The notes under the pieces: model-generated
Databases searched by the model: none
What the model saw: the letters and a program-made list of their open reading frames with translations, nothing else
What the model was told of the DNA's origin: nothing
Shown: piece after piece, positions 17,255-26,182 of the stretch
Numbering within the stretch: position 1 is the stretch's first letter
How the letters are laid out: the number at the start of each line of letters is the position of its first letter
Translations under genes and position numbers: made by a program
Assembly: GCA_964488025.1 (NCBI GenBank)
Contig: CAZATJ010000002.1
Location: 40,740-104,739, forward strand
Reading direction: 5' to 3'
DNA from: UBA1568 sp964488025
Lineage (GTDB): Bacteria; Patescibacteriota; Minisyncoccia; Moranbacterales; UBA1568
Length of the DNA stretch: 64,000 bases

Positions 17255-18535
17255 ATGTCTCTTATGACTGAAAATCAAGTAGAAGAACAGAATCGTGGAC
17301 ACAAACTCTTCAAACGAGCTTCCCTTTTCTTTTTCATGATATTCCTTTTTTCGGGAGTGTACTGGTTCGGCTATTTGGAGGGGCAGGGGACGAGTAGCGA
17401 AACTTCATCGGAAGTCCTGTCTCCGGACGATGCCATTATCGTCAATAAGAAAGGTGGCGACAGCACGATAGATTTCTCCCTCTTTTGGAAGGTTTGGGAA
17501 ATCCTAAAAGACAAGTATGTCGATAAATCGAAGCTTGACGCGAAGGAGCTTTTTTATGGTGCCATAGATGGTATGCTGGCGGCAACTGGAGATCCCTATA
17601 CGACGTTTTTTAGCCCCAAAGAAAATAAGGAGTTTAATGAAGATATATCAGGCACGTTTGAAGGTATTGGCGCCGAAATGGGCATGAAAGACGACATCAT
17701 CACGGTCATCGCGCCGATTGAGGGAATGCCGGCAGAAAAAGCTGGAATCATGGCTGGTGACAAGATTGTAAAAATTGATGATGTCATCTCCAGTAACTAC
17801 TCTCTTGATGAGGCCGTCAAACACATACGTGGCAAAAAGGGTACTGAAGTGAAACTCACTATTTTCCGCGAAGGCGAGGAAGAGACGCGGGATATTCTTG
17901 TCACTCGGGATGTCATCCTGGTCAAAAGCGTTCGCTTCGAGATAAAGGATGATGGTATTGCCTATATCCGGGTCACTCGTTTCGGTGATGATACCGAAAC
18001 AGAATTCAAGAATGCGGTCAGGGAGACGCTTCAGAAAAAATCAAGAGGGGTAGTCATTGATCTCCGTAATAATCCAGGAGGATTTCTCGAAACTGCTGTT
18101 AATATGGCAAGCCTGATGCTTCCTGCCGGAAAGGTGGTAGTGATAGAAGAGGATGGTTCAGGGAATCGCCGAGAGCTTACGGCGCGTGGCGGCAACATTC
18201 TTGATACTCTCCCGACGGTACTTCTCATCAATCAGGGAAGTGCCAGCGCATCGGAAATTCTTGCTGGAGCACTTCGTGATAATCGCGAAGACGTCGTCTT
18301 AGTAGGGAAAAAATCATTCGGTAAGGGATCGGTTCAGGAACTTATCTCGGTGAGCAAGGAAACAGCAGTCAAGATTACCGTTGCTCGCTGGCTTACTCCT
18401 TCCGGAAAACAGATTCACAATGTCGGTATTTCTCCGGACGTCGAAGTCGGTCTCTCAAGCGATGACGTGAAGGAAAAGCGCGACCCGCAGCTTGAAAAAG
18501 CCATCGAAGAAATAAAGAAGCTTTTGGCAAAATAA
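17255..18535 (+). CDS. ctpA: S41 carboxyl-terminal processing protease (CtpA/Prc-like)
   Basis: Encodes 426 aa. An N-terminal membrane anchor (residues 24-45) is followed by the substrate-recognition helices (DKYVDKSKLD), a PDZ domain (residues ~115-200, FEGIGAEMGM then GDKIVKID), and the S41 catalytic domain. The catalytic Ser is in INQGSASASEILAGAL near residue 332 and the Lys in GKKSFGKGSVQEL near 357. It is of typical length. It probably trims or degrades extracytoplasmic proteins. It starts 7 bp after the GT2 gene, so it is co-transcribed with the polysaccharide operon. Confidence 0.95.
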   Translation: MSLMTENQVEEQNRGHKLFKRASLFFFMIFLFSGVYWFGYLEGQGTSSETSSEVLSPDDAIIVNKKGGDSTIDFSLFWKVWEILKDKYVDKSKLDAKELFYGAIDGMLAATGDPYTTFFSPKENKEFNEDISGTFEGIGAEMGMKDDIITVIAPIEGMPAEKAGIMAGDKIVKIDDVISSNYSLDEAVKHIRGKKGTEVKLTIFREGEEETRDILVTRDVILVKSVRFEIKDDGIAYIRVTRFGDDTETEFKNAVRETLQKKSRGVVIDLRNNPGGFLETAVNMASLMLPAGKVVVIEEDGSGNRRELTARGGNILDTLPTVLLINQGSASASEILAGALRDNREDVVLVGKKSFGKGSVQELISVSKETAVKITVARWLTPSGKQIHNVGISPDVEVGLSSDDVKEKRDPQLEKAIEEIKKLLAK

Positions 18536-18614
18536 CCCATTTTTTGGACTTGCTCAGTAGCCTGACACTCGCTATAATAGAAGCTGCTCGTAATCATTAA
18601 AAGACATACCTGTT

Positions 18615-18896
18615 ATGAAAAAGACACAGATACGACCGTTGGGTGAGAATATTTTGGTACAACCTGAAAGGCCAGAACAGAAAACAGAGGCCGGAATTTA
18701 CCTCCCGGAAACAGCCAAGGAAGAGCGTTCTCAGTTCGGGAAGGTAGTGGCGATAGGGGAAAGCGACAAGATTAAAGTTAAAGCTGGAGACACGGTCATT
18801 TTTCGCCTGTACGGAGGTGAAGAAATAACCGTCTTCGGTGAGAAATACCTTCTTACCAGCTACAAGGATATCCTCGCGGTTATCAATCGGAAGTAG
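18615..18896 (+). CDS. groES: Co-chaperonin GroES (Hsp10)
   Basis: Encodes 93 aa, the family length. It has IRPLGENILVQPE at the start, the mobile-loop region EAGIYLPETAKEERSQFGKVVAIG, VKAGDTVIFRLYGGEEI, and the C-terminal YLLTSYKDILAVI. It caps GroEL during protein folding. No groEL follows here; the next gene is on the opposite strand, so groEL lies elsewhere. The 79-bp gap upstream contains a promoter-like TTGCTC/TATAAT pair near 18549-18577. Confidence 0.95.
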   Translation: MKKTQIRPLGENILVQPERPEQKTEAGIYLPETAKEERSQFGKVVAIGESDKIKVKAGDTVIFRLYGGEEITVFGEKYLLTSYKDILAVINRK

Positions 18897-18916
18897 GTGA
18901 AAAAGCTGATTTCTGT

Positions 18917-19729
18917 CTATGGTTCGAGAAGGAATATAGATTCCGGTGTCAGGTGGTTATTTCCGCTGAGCGCTTTCGCTGAGAAGATGTTGAGGTCGTA
19001 AAGTCTCACAGCGCCCCGGAAGGATACATATTCGGATTCTCCATAGACGATGACAATGGTAGCGGGAGGAATTTCTTCAAAGCGTTTTTCCAACTGATCA
19101 AGAGGGATGTTCTTTGATCCCTTGATATGTTTTTTCTGATAATTTTGTTCCGATTGAACATCAAGCAAAAAGACGTCTTCTTGAATGTTCAAAAACTCGG
19201 ATTGGGAGATGTAAGTAACCTTTGATTGGTCGATGAACGATTTCGGATCGCCGATAGAAATCGTTTGATTGCCTCCTTTTTTCCATCCCTCGAATCCTCC
19301 TTCGAGGAGGAATATTCGTGCTGATGATTTCTGTTTGAGTGAGTTCTCCACTATTTCGAGCATTTTTGTATCCTGAGAAGAGAAAATAACAACAACCAGC
19401 TCATCCTGTTCCGGAAGGAATGAATCGAGTGCCGAAGGTGAAAGAGAGAAGGAACGCGGGATGTGCTCGATTTTGAAGCTTTCCTGGTCTCTGACATCAA
19501 GAAGACGTATTTTCTCCCGATTGATTATTTTTTGACGAACAGCTTCAGCGGTTATCATGGGCACTTTCCCTGTTTCTTCCTTAGCCGCCTCAGAGGAAGC
19601 TCCGTCAGAACTTTGATTTTTCAAACTATTGTTCCAGAATTTCTGGAACAGGAAAACACCTCCCACTAAGAGGATGCATATTCCGCCAATAAGGACGGCT
19701 TTCGTGTCGCTGTTTCTTTTCGAAAACAT
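18917..19729 (-). CDS. Membrane-anchored tandem rhodanese-like protein lacking catalytic cysteines
   Basis: Encodes 270 aa. A helix at residues 10-29 anchors it. Two rhodanese folds follow: residues ~55-145 (IRLLDVRDQESFKIEHIPRS) and ~165-255 (VFLLDVQSEQNYQKKHIKGS). In both, the loop that should carry the sulfur-accepting Cys is changed (VVIFSSQDTK, VIVYGESEYVS), so sulfurtransferase activity is unlikely. It may be a binding or regulatory module outside the membrane. It lies 27 bp downstream of fmt. Confidence 0.85.
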   Translation of the reverse strand: MFSKRNSDTKAVLIGGICILLVGGVFLFQKFWNNSLKNQSSDGASSEAAKEETGKVPMITAEAVRQKIINREKIRLLDVRDQESFKIEHIPRSFSLSPSALDSFLPEQDELVVVIFSSQDTKMLEIVENSLKQKSSARIFLLEGGFEGWKKGGNQTISIGDPKSFIDQSKVTYISQSEFLNIQEDVFLLDVQSEQNYQKKHIKGSKNIPLDQLEKRFEEIPPATIVIVYGESEYVSFRGAVRLYDLNIFSAKALSGNNHLTPESIFLLEP

Positions 19730-19756
19730 ACCCGCGCTTTTTAATGGAATAGCTCT

Positions 19757-20737
19757 TTACTCGAGGAAACTTCCAATCAGGCTGCTATTGCCGCGGAGAA
19801 ACTCATCGATAGGCATGGGTGATTTCCCTTCGAGTTGGATTTCTTCGAGGAATATGATTCCGGTAGTTGTCTGAACTCCGATTTTTTCCCCGATTTCGAA
19901 TACTTTCCCCAGTGGTTGACTTACCCGGGTGTTATATTTCTGACAGGAAAGAGTGATGAGTTTCATGCGGATCAGTTCACCATTTTTTCTCCAGTAGGTA
20001 AAAACACCTGGCCAGGGCGAGAGTGCCCGATAGCGGTTGTAGATGCTTTCGGCATCATCGGTCCAGATGATATGACCATCCTGCCGTTCTATCATTTGGC
20101 AGAGCGTCGCTTCTTTTTCTTCTTGTTTGATAGGAGTAATCTGACGCTTCACCCAGAGCGGTAAAGTTTCGAGGAGGAGCGTGGTCCCGGTCGCGACGAG
20201 TTTTTCCGTCAGTGTCAGGGTAGTGTCATCAGGAGCGATAGGTACGGGCACTTGCTTTAATATGTCACCCGTATCCATACCTTGGTCCATAAGCATGATG
20301 GTAACACCGCTCATTTTTTCTCCTGCCAGAATAGCATTTTGGATGGGGGCGGCTCCGCGCCACTTCGGAAGGAGTGAGGGGTGAAAGTTGACGCAGCCGA
20401 AGCCGGGGATGTCGAGAACGGCCTGAGGAAGAATCTTCCCATAAGCAGCGACTACGATCAGATCCGGTTTCCAGGCACGAATGTGTTCTATGGCGAATGA
20501 GTCGATTTTTTCCGGCTGTATGATCGGGAGTTTCTGTTCCAGCGCGGCCGTTTTGACGGGATTTTCCGCAATCTCTTTTTTGCGTCCAGCCGGACTGTCT
20601 CTTTTGGTCACAACGCCGACGATATTATACTGCCGCGTGATCAGAGCGGAAAGCAAAGTGGCGGCGAGTGATGGTGTTCCCATGAAGACGACACGAATCT
20701 TCGGGGTTTCATTCGATAGCGGATTGATCGGTGACAT
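19757..20737 (-). CDS. fmt: Methionyl-tRNA formyltransferase
   Basis: Encodes 326 aa. The formyl-transfer domain has VVFMGTPSLAATLLSAL at residue 15, the catalytic NFHPSLLPKWRGAAPI near 120, and the Asp in MLMDQGMDTGDIL near 150. The C-terminal OB-fold domain begins near residue 215 (RYRALSPWPGVFTYW). It formylates initiator Met-tRNA with 10-formyl-THF. def follows upstream in the same orientation, the usual pairing with peptide deformylase. Confidence 0.96.
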   Translation of the reverse strand: MSPINPLSNETPKIRVVFMGTPSLAATLLSALITRQYNIVGVVTKRDSPAGRKKEIAENPVKTAALEQKLPIIQPEKIDSFAIEHIRAWKPDLIVVAAYGKILPQAVLDIPGFGCVNFHPSLLPKWRGAAPIQNAILAGEKMSGVTIMLMDQGMDTGDILKQVPVPIAPDDTTLTLTEKLVATGTTLLLETLPLWVKRQITPIKQEEKEATLCQMIERQDGHIIWTDDAESIYNRYRALSPWPGVFTYWRKNGELIRMKLITLSCQKYNTRVSQPLGKVFEIGEKIGVQTTTGIIFLEEIQLEGKSPMPIDEFLRGNSSLIGSFLE

Positions 20738-20759
20738 AGTTTTTTTGGTGTTTTCGTTA

Positions 20760-21230
20760 TCAGACCATTTTACTCTGCTTGCGAAAACGGTTGATGATAA
20801 GGATACCGTCGAGATGATCTACTTCGTGCTGAATCACGGTGGCGAGAAATCCGGTCGCTCGGAGTTTTTTGGGAAGACCCTTCTCATTGATATAGCGCAC
20901 GGTGACTGTTTCGGAGCGAAGAATGGGAAGAAATTCTCCTGGCAAGCTGAGACAGCCTTCTTCTGAGATAATTTTTTCTTGGGAGGATGAAGTGATACTC
21001 GGGTTAATAAGATAATATATCTGGTTATCCACTTCGGCAACAGCCAGACGCAAGGAAATGCCGATTTGTGGAGCTGCTAATCCGACGCCTCGTTCTTTGT
21101 GCATCGTTTTGACCATCTTCGGCAAAAGAGTTTGTATTTCCGAAGAGAGCGGGTCCGTGACGAGGGCAGTTTTAGTGAGGAGAATTTCTTTCATTTCTCC
21201 GATGACAAGCGGTAACATACGAAAAATCAC
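20760..21230 (-). CDS. def: Peptide deformylase
   Basis: Encodes 156 aa. All three metal-site motifs are intact: GVGLAAPQIG near residue 48, EEGCLSLPG near 92 (Cys ligand), and QHEVDHLDGILI near 133 (two His ligands and catalytic Glu). The start is uncertain: Met residues at 5 and 13 are alternatives, and Met 13 (MKEILLTKTALV) gives a more usual N terminus. It removes the N-formyl group added by Fmt encoded next door. Confidence 0.95.
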   Translation of the reverse strand: MIFRMLPLVIGEMKEILLTKTALVTDPLSSEIQTLLPKMVKTMHKERGVGLAAPQIGISLRLAVAEVDNQIYYLINPSITSSSQEKIISEEGCLSLPGEFLPILRSETVTVRYINEKGLPKKLRATGFLATVIQHEVDHLDGILIINRFRKQSKMV

Positions 21231-21233
21231 TTA

Positions 21234-23201
21234 CTATTTCAGAGTTATAGGATCGACATCAATGATACAATCTTTTCCGTTTTTTATCAGAATGGAAACA
21301 ATTTCTTCTGAAAGTAATAGGTCAGAAGCTGGCAGACGAATCAGGAGATCGCATTCGAAGAGGGACTGCTTCTTCAGGAGACGGATCGCGCCCGGGGGTC
21401 GTAAACGACAGGTATTCGGAATTACTTCTTTGAGGGCAGCGTACCTCTCCGTTGCTTTTTTTATGACTTCCTTTTCTGTTTTTCCCTGACAAGTAAATGT
21501 GATGAGACGCGCGAAAGGAGGATAAAAAAGTTCCTTTCTCTCCGCCAAGATAGAGGCCAGGAGTTCCGCGCTTCCCATGGTGGAGATTCTTTGGAAGAAG
21601 GCGCTTTCTGGATGAAAGGTCTGAAGCAGGACCTGCCCAAATCGGCCCCTTTTCTTTACCTGACGCGCTGCCCGAGAAAGGTCTTGGAAAAGCCTTTCGT
21701 CGGCTCTGAAATCAGGGAAAAGAAGAAGGCTGTCTGCGTCAATCATAGCAATGAGCGACAGTTTGGGCAAGGGAGGATCCTTAAGAGCCATCTGCGTCCC
21801 GACCAGAACATCAATCTCTCCCGCAAGCCCTTTGAGGGAGAGTATTTCTGCTGTTTTCACGGTACGGAGGGTAGTACTGTCCAGTCGAGATATTTTTTTC
21901 TCGGGGAAAAGTCGAAGTACTTCTCGCTCTACCTTTTCTGTACCGAATCCGATATGACGGAAGGCAAGGTGTCCGCAATTGGGGCAGTTCGGAAAAAGTG
22001 AGGTCTTATAACCGCACGCGGAGCAGCGGAAATATCCTTCCCGAGTCGTTCCAAGCGGGTGCTGACAATTTTTGCAGCGGATGGTATTTTTACAAGCATC
22101 GCAGACGGAAAAGGCGTTCATGCCCTGGCGGTTAATATAGAGGAGCGCTTGATTACCCTCTGTAAGCGTTTCTCGGATAGCTTGGACAAGTGCCTCGGAA
22201 AGCGGTGAAAAATTTTTCCGGTAGCGTTCAAGCTTGAGATTGATGATCGTAAGGGCATTTCCGAGAGGGAGATGCTTCACGATAGGCCTGAGGGGAAGTA
22301 GCTTTTTCTCCTTAATAAGGAAAAGGCTTTCCGTGCTCGGTGTGCCAGAAGAGAGAATGAGTTTGGCTTGGTGAAGCGATGCCAGCATCGAAGCGACGCG
22401 TTTTCCATGGTAACGAGGGCTCATGTCCCATTGTTTGTAGCTTTCATCTTGTTCCTCGGTGACGATAATGGCTCCGAGATTGTAAAACGGAGCGAAGAGC
22501 CCCTGACGAGTAGCAATGATGACAGATGCCTCACCTCCGCGAATGCGTTCCCAAGCGCTAAAGAACGCCCCAGAGGAGAGCTTGCTGTGGAGTATGGCTA
22601 GTTTCTTTTTTTCGAAGAAAGACCCGAGGTACGCCTCCAGGGAGAAAACAAGGGTGATTTCTGGGACAATGATAAGTATCTGCTGTTTTCCTCGGAGACA
22701 TTGCTGCGCGACGAGGTTCCAAAGTTTTTTGGGATCATCAAGGAGCGAGGTGTCGATATAGGTAGGAATTTTTGCCTGAATGAGAATTTCGAGCATTTTC
22801 TGTTCGTCCTCGGTGGCTCGTGGGAAAGGCTTCTTTTTCTTTGAAGACCCCGTTTCTTTTTTCAACCGTTCGTTGGAAGCTTTTGGAAGGAAATGTTTCA
22901 GTGTCTTGCCGAGCGGCGTGAAGTATTCACGACTCACCGTTTCCGCCAGAGCGCACTGCTTTTCGGTCAGAAAACTTTCCCTTACGACGTGAGAAATAAG
23001 TTTCATCCAAGATGGTTTGTTTCCAGGAAGCGCTTGACAGTCAAAAACGACCCCTTCCACCGTCTGTTTTCCGAAGGAAATAGAAACCAGCGAGCCCTTT
23101 CGTACCGAGATGGAGCTGGCGTAGGTAAAATAGGGTGATCGGCTGAGGGGTATGATGACGAGCGGAGCCACCTCAAGACGATAGAGTTGCTTGTTTCCCA
23201 T
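21234..23201 (-). CDS. priA: Primosomal protein N' (PriA)-like, ATPase motifs eroded
   Basis: Encodes 655 aa with PriA architecture: an N-terminal 3'-DNA-binding domain (residues 1-100), two helicase domains and the zinc-binding module with paired cysteines (CDACKNTIRCKNCQ then CSACGYKTSLFPNCPNC). The expected Walker A (G-x-T-G-S-G-K-T) is absent: residues after LIQAKI read PTYIDTSLLDDPKKLW. The DEEH Walker B box reads TEEQ. Later motifs (ILSSGTPSTESL, VGTQMALK) persist. It probably binds forked DNA but hydrolyses ATP poorly or not at all. It is adjacent to def and fmt in the common order. Confidence 0.88.
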   Translation of the reverse strand: MGNKQLYRLEVAPLVIIPLSRSPYFTYASSISVRKGSLVSISFGKQTVEGVVFDCQALPGNKPSWMKLISHVVRESFLTEKQCALAETVSREYFTPLGKTLKHFLPKASNERLKKETGSSKKKKPFPRATEDEQKMLEILIQAKIPTYIDTSLLDDPKKLWNLVAQQCLRGKQQILIIVPEITLVFSLEAYLGSFFEKKKLAILHSKLSSGAFFSAWERIRGGEASVIIATRQGLFAPFYNLGAIIVTEEQDESYKQWDMSPRYHGKRVASMLASLHQAKLILSSGTPSTESLFLIKEKKLLPLRPIVKHLPLGNALTIINLKLERYRKNFSPLSEALVQAIRETLTEGNQALLYINRQGMNAFSVCDACKNTIRCKNCQHPLGTTREGYFRCSACGYKTSLFPNCPNCGHLAFRHIGFGTEKVEREVLRLFPEKKISRLDSTTLRTVKTAEILSLKGLAGEIDVLVGTQMALKDPPLPKLSLIAMIDADSLLLFPDFRADERLFQDLSRAARQVKKRGRFGQVLLQTFHPESAFFQRISTMGSAELLASILAERKELFYPPFARLITFTCQGKTEKEVIKKATERYAALKEVIPNTCRLRPPGAIRLLKKQSLFECDLLIRLPASDLLLSEEIVSILIKNGKDCIIDVDPITLK

Positions 23202-23259
23202 ATACCCTCATTCTAGCAAGAAATTGATTTTTTGGCTCTTTTCAGCTACGCTTCACAGT

Positions 23260-23808
23260 ATGAACAAAACCAGACGACTTTTTATCGGTTTGCCGCTTTC
23301 TGACGCTTTGCGCAAGCGGCTTGCCTTGGAAATGGAGGCGCTTCCGGGAAGCGCTGTGCTTCCTGTTGCCAAGGATAATCTGCAGGTCACGCTCATGTTT
23401 CTTGGATTCGTCCATGATGAGGATGTTCCGGAAATCTGCGAGCGAGTCAGGGAAGTTGCTGAGGCAACAGACTCTTTTGAGTTGTCTTTTACTGGGATGA
23501 AATTGGTAGAAAGCAAAGAAAATCCGAAGATGATCTCTTTGATAGGGGAGGCGAGCGATGGACTTCGGCACTTACGTGAGGAAATGGAAAAGGCATTTTC
23601 AGCTTTTGTGACGGAAAGAAAAGCTTATAGTCCCAACGTGACTCTGGCAAAAATAAAAAAGAACCAGTGGCTAGCGCTCGATCCGGAGCCAGTGCTCAAG
23701 GAAAAACTTTCTATTTTGGAGGGAATCGATACGGTCGTCGTTTACGAAAGTCTATCTCTGGAAGGAAAGCGCCGCTACGAACCAATTACGACATTTTCGC
23801 TCCTTTAA
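23260..23808 (+). CDS. 2H phosphoesterase / RNA 2',3'-cyclic phosphodiesterase-like protein with altered H-x-T-x motifs
   Basis: Encodes 182 aa from ATG 23260, where the family sequence starts (KTRRLFIGLPLSDALRKRL). The fold matches ThpR/LigT proteins, but the first motif reads LQVTLMFLG (His replaced by Gln) and the second NVTLAKIK (His replaced by Asn). Loss of both histidines predicts an inactive enzyme or a changed role. It is divergent from priA with about 58 bp between the start codons. Confidence 0.8.
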   Translation: MNKTRRLFIGLPLSDALRKRLALEMEALPGSAVLPVAKDNLQVTLMFLGFVHDEDVPEICERVREVAEATDSFELSFTGMKLVESKENPKMISLIGEASDGLRHLREEMEKAFSAFVTERKAYSPNVTLAKIKKNQWLALDPEPVLKEKLSILEGIDTVVVYESLSLEGKRRYEPITTFSLL

Positions 23809-23845
23809 ACATCACTGGAGCAGAACATTTCAACGATACTTTACT

Positions 23846-24574
23846 ATGGAATTGTTTGGTGTCACTATCAGTCAATCCTCTCCCGACGAAGTTTTGGCAC
23901 AAGTCGGGAGTTTTTTAAATGAACCGAAGTTTCATCGTATCGCGACGGTCAATCCGGAATTTCTCGTGTTAGCTGAAAAGAATCCGGAATTCAAACAGGC
24001 GCTCCTTGCTGCTGATCTGTGCGTGGCCGACGGGATTGGTATCGTGCTCGCTGGATGCTTTCAAAGGAAAAGAATCACTCGTTTTCCCGGTGTTGATCTG
24101 CTTCACGAAATTCTCACTCTGGCCGAGCGCGATGGTTACGAGGTGTCCCTTGCTATTCGTAAAGATGGCCTGTCTTCGTACGAAGAGATTCGAGCGGCTC
24201 TTTTGAAAAAATATCCACGCCTTGTAGTCACGGGTAAAGACTATACTGTGCAATCTATCACTTCGCCGTCACTTATCCCTTATCCTGCATCACCTATCAT
24301 TATTTGTAATTTCGGTGCGCCCGATCAAGAACTCTTTCTCGAAAGTATCAGGAATAATTCCGGTGAGGTGCGGTTAGTTCTGGGTGTCGGCGGAGCATTC
24401 GACTACCTGACTGGCAAACAAAAACGCGCCCCCAAGTGGCTGCGTGCGATAGGCCTCGAATGGCTCTGGCGTCTCACCCTCCAGCCCAGACGATGGAAGC
24501 GCATCTGGAACGCAGTGGTTGTTTTTCCTTGGCTCGTCTTTCGTTCTTGGCAGAATGCTAGAAAAAGGTTATAA
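23846..24574 (+). CDS. WecG/TagA/CpsF family glycosyltransferase (GT26)
   Basis: Encodes 242 aa, the family length. It has VNPEFLVLAEKNPEFKQAL, then VADGIGIVLAG near residue 60, RFPGVDLLHEIL near 80, and the C-terminal GVGGAFDYLTGKQKRAPKWL followed by a basic helix that binds membrane. These enzymes add the second sugar to undecaprenyl-PP-linked GlcNAc in enterobacterial common antigen or teichoic acid synthesis. It lies 37 bp after the phosphoesterase-like gene and 42 bp before gltX. Confidence 0.92.
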   Translation: MELFGVTISQSSPDEVLAQVGSFLNEPKFHRIATVNPEFLVLAEKNPEFKQALLAADLCVADGIGIVLAGCFQRKRITRFPGVDLLHEILTLAERDGYEVSLAIRKDGLSSYEEIRAALLKKYPRLVVTGKDYTVQSITSPSLIPYPASPIIICNFGAPDQELFLESIRNNSGEVRLVLGVGGAFDYLTGKQKRAPKWLRAIGLEWLWRLTLQPRRWKRIWNAVVVFPWLVFRSWQNARKRL

Positions 24575-24616
24575 TTAAGCCACAATTTTCGCTAATTGCT
24601 ATTTGTTGATTGTTTT

Positions 24617-26149
24617 ATGTCAGAAAACGTTCGTGCCCGTTTTGCGCCATCACCGACGGGGTATATGCATGTCGGGAACTTCCGCACGGCGCTGTATACC
24701 TATCTTTTTGCGCACAAGCAAAAGGGGACGTTTATTCTCCGGATTGAGGATACCGATCAAAAACGGTACGTTCAGGATGCCTTGGAGAAATTGATTGGTA
24801 TTTTGGACTGGGCTGGTTTTAAGTATTCCGAAGGGGTCTTTATCGAAAACGGAACGGTCATCCAGAGGGGTGATGTCGGGCCATATATCCAGTCAGAACG
24901 CCTGGATATCTATAAAAAATATGCTCACCAGGCCATTGCCGATGGATGGGCGTATCACTGTTTCTGTACGCCAGAACGCCTGGAAGCAATGCGCAATGAA
25001 CAAACGAAAGCAAAACAAGCACCGATGTATGACCGCCTGTGTTTGCAATTATCTCAGGAAAAACAGGAAAAAAAAATTTCTGCCGGTGAATCATTTGTCA
25101 TACGACAAAAAATCGATACTGAAGGCTCGACCCAGTATGAAGATCTCGTTCGTGGGACAGTGGAAATTAAAAATAGCCTGCTCGATGATCAAGTGCTCAT
25201 GAAATCGGATGGCTATCCGACGTATAACTTTGCCAATGTTATCGATGATCATTTGATGGGCATCACGCATGTGACTCGTGGTGAGGAGTATATATCGAGC
25301 ACCCCGAAATATGTGCAATTGTATCAAAATTTTGGTTGGGAAGTTCCAAAGTTCGCGCATCTGCCACTTTTGCTCAATCCCGATAAATCAAAACTCTCGA
25401 AGCGCCAAGGTGATGTCGCCGTAGAAGATTATATTGCCAAGGGATATCTCAAGGAAGCAATCATTAATTTCGTCATGCTTCTTGGTTGGAACCCCGGGAA
25501 GGGGAGTACCCAAGAGATTTTCTCTTTGGATGAATTAGCGAAAGTGTTCGATTTCGCCCAGATTCACAAAGGCGGGGCGGTGTTTGACCTGAAAAAATTG
25601 GATTGGATGAATGCTGAATATATCAAAAAATTATCCGTCGACGAACTCTATGAGAGGGCGCTCTCCCTCGGCGTGTTCGAGAACGAATTTTTCGCTGCGG
25701 TGCCGGCAGCCAAAAAAGAGGCTTCGTTCATGAAGAGGGTGCTTTCCGTGGAACATGACCGTCTGGTGCGACTCTCCGATATCGGCGTGCAGAACCCTTT
25801 CTTTTTCTCGGATGAGCTTTCGTACGATGGGAAGCTCCTCAGCTGGAAAGAGAATGACGCTGCGCTCACCAGGGCCTCTCTGGAGCAGGCAGAGAAACTA
25901 CTCGGCGCATTCGATGCTGCCACTTGGGAGAATCTCAAAATAATCGAAGAAAAATTATTGGCAGAGGCAGACAGGCGGCCCGACCACAGCCCGGAGGGCA
26001 GTGTGACGGGTAAAGGCGACTTCCTTTGGCCGCTGCGGGCGGCGTTGACGGGTGCTGAGCGTTCCCCGTCACCGGCTCAGGTGGTTTGGGTACTTGGGAA
26101 GAAGGAAAGTCTGATGAGGCTTGAAAATGCGCTTAAAAAGCTTTTATAG
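24617..26149 (+). CDS. gltX: Glutamyl-tRNA synthetase
   Basis: Encodes 510 aa from ATG 24617, since the class I domain starts at once (VRARFAPSPTGYMHVGNFRTAL). The HIGH motif appears as HVGN and the KMSKS loop as KLSKRQGD near residue 266. The editing-free catalytic domain is followed by an all-helical anticodon-binding domain (from ~residue 330). It charges tRNA-Glu with glutamate, and in lineages lacking GlnRS also tRNA-Gln; which applies here cannot be seen. Confidence 0.95.
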   Translation: MSENVRARFAPSPTGYMHVGNFRTALYTYLFAHKQKGTFILRIEDTDQKRYVQDALEKLIGILDWAGFKYSEGVFIENGTVIQRGDVGPYIQSERLDIYKKYAHQAIADGWAYHCFCTPERLEAMRNEQTKAKQAPMYDRLCLQLSQEKQEKKISAGESFVIRQKIDTEGSTQYEDLVRGTVEIKNSLLDDQVLMKSDGYPTYNFANVIDDHLMGITHVTRGEEYISSTPKYVQLYQNFGWEVPKFAHLPLLLNPDKSKLSKRQGDVAVEDYIAKGYLKEAIINFVMLLGWNPGKGSTQEIFSLDELAKVFDFAQIHKGGAVFDLKKLDWMNAEYIKKLSVDELYERALSLGVFENEFFAAVPAAKKEASFMKRVLSVEHDRLVRLSDIGVQNPFFFSDELSYDGKLLSWKENDAALTRASLEQAEKLLGAFDAATWENLKIIEEKLLAEADRRPDHSPEGSVTGKGDFLWPLRAALTGAERSPSPAQVVWVLGKKESLMRLENALKKLL

Positions 26150-26182
26150 AAGCCAAAGCAGAATAAATACAGCTATGGTATA

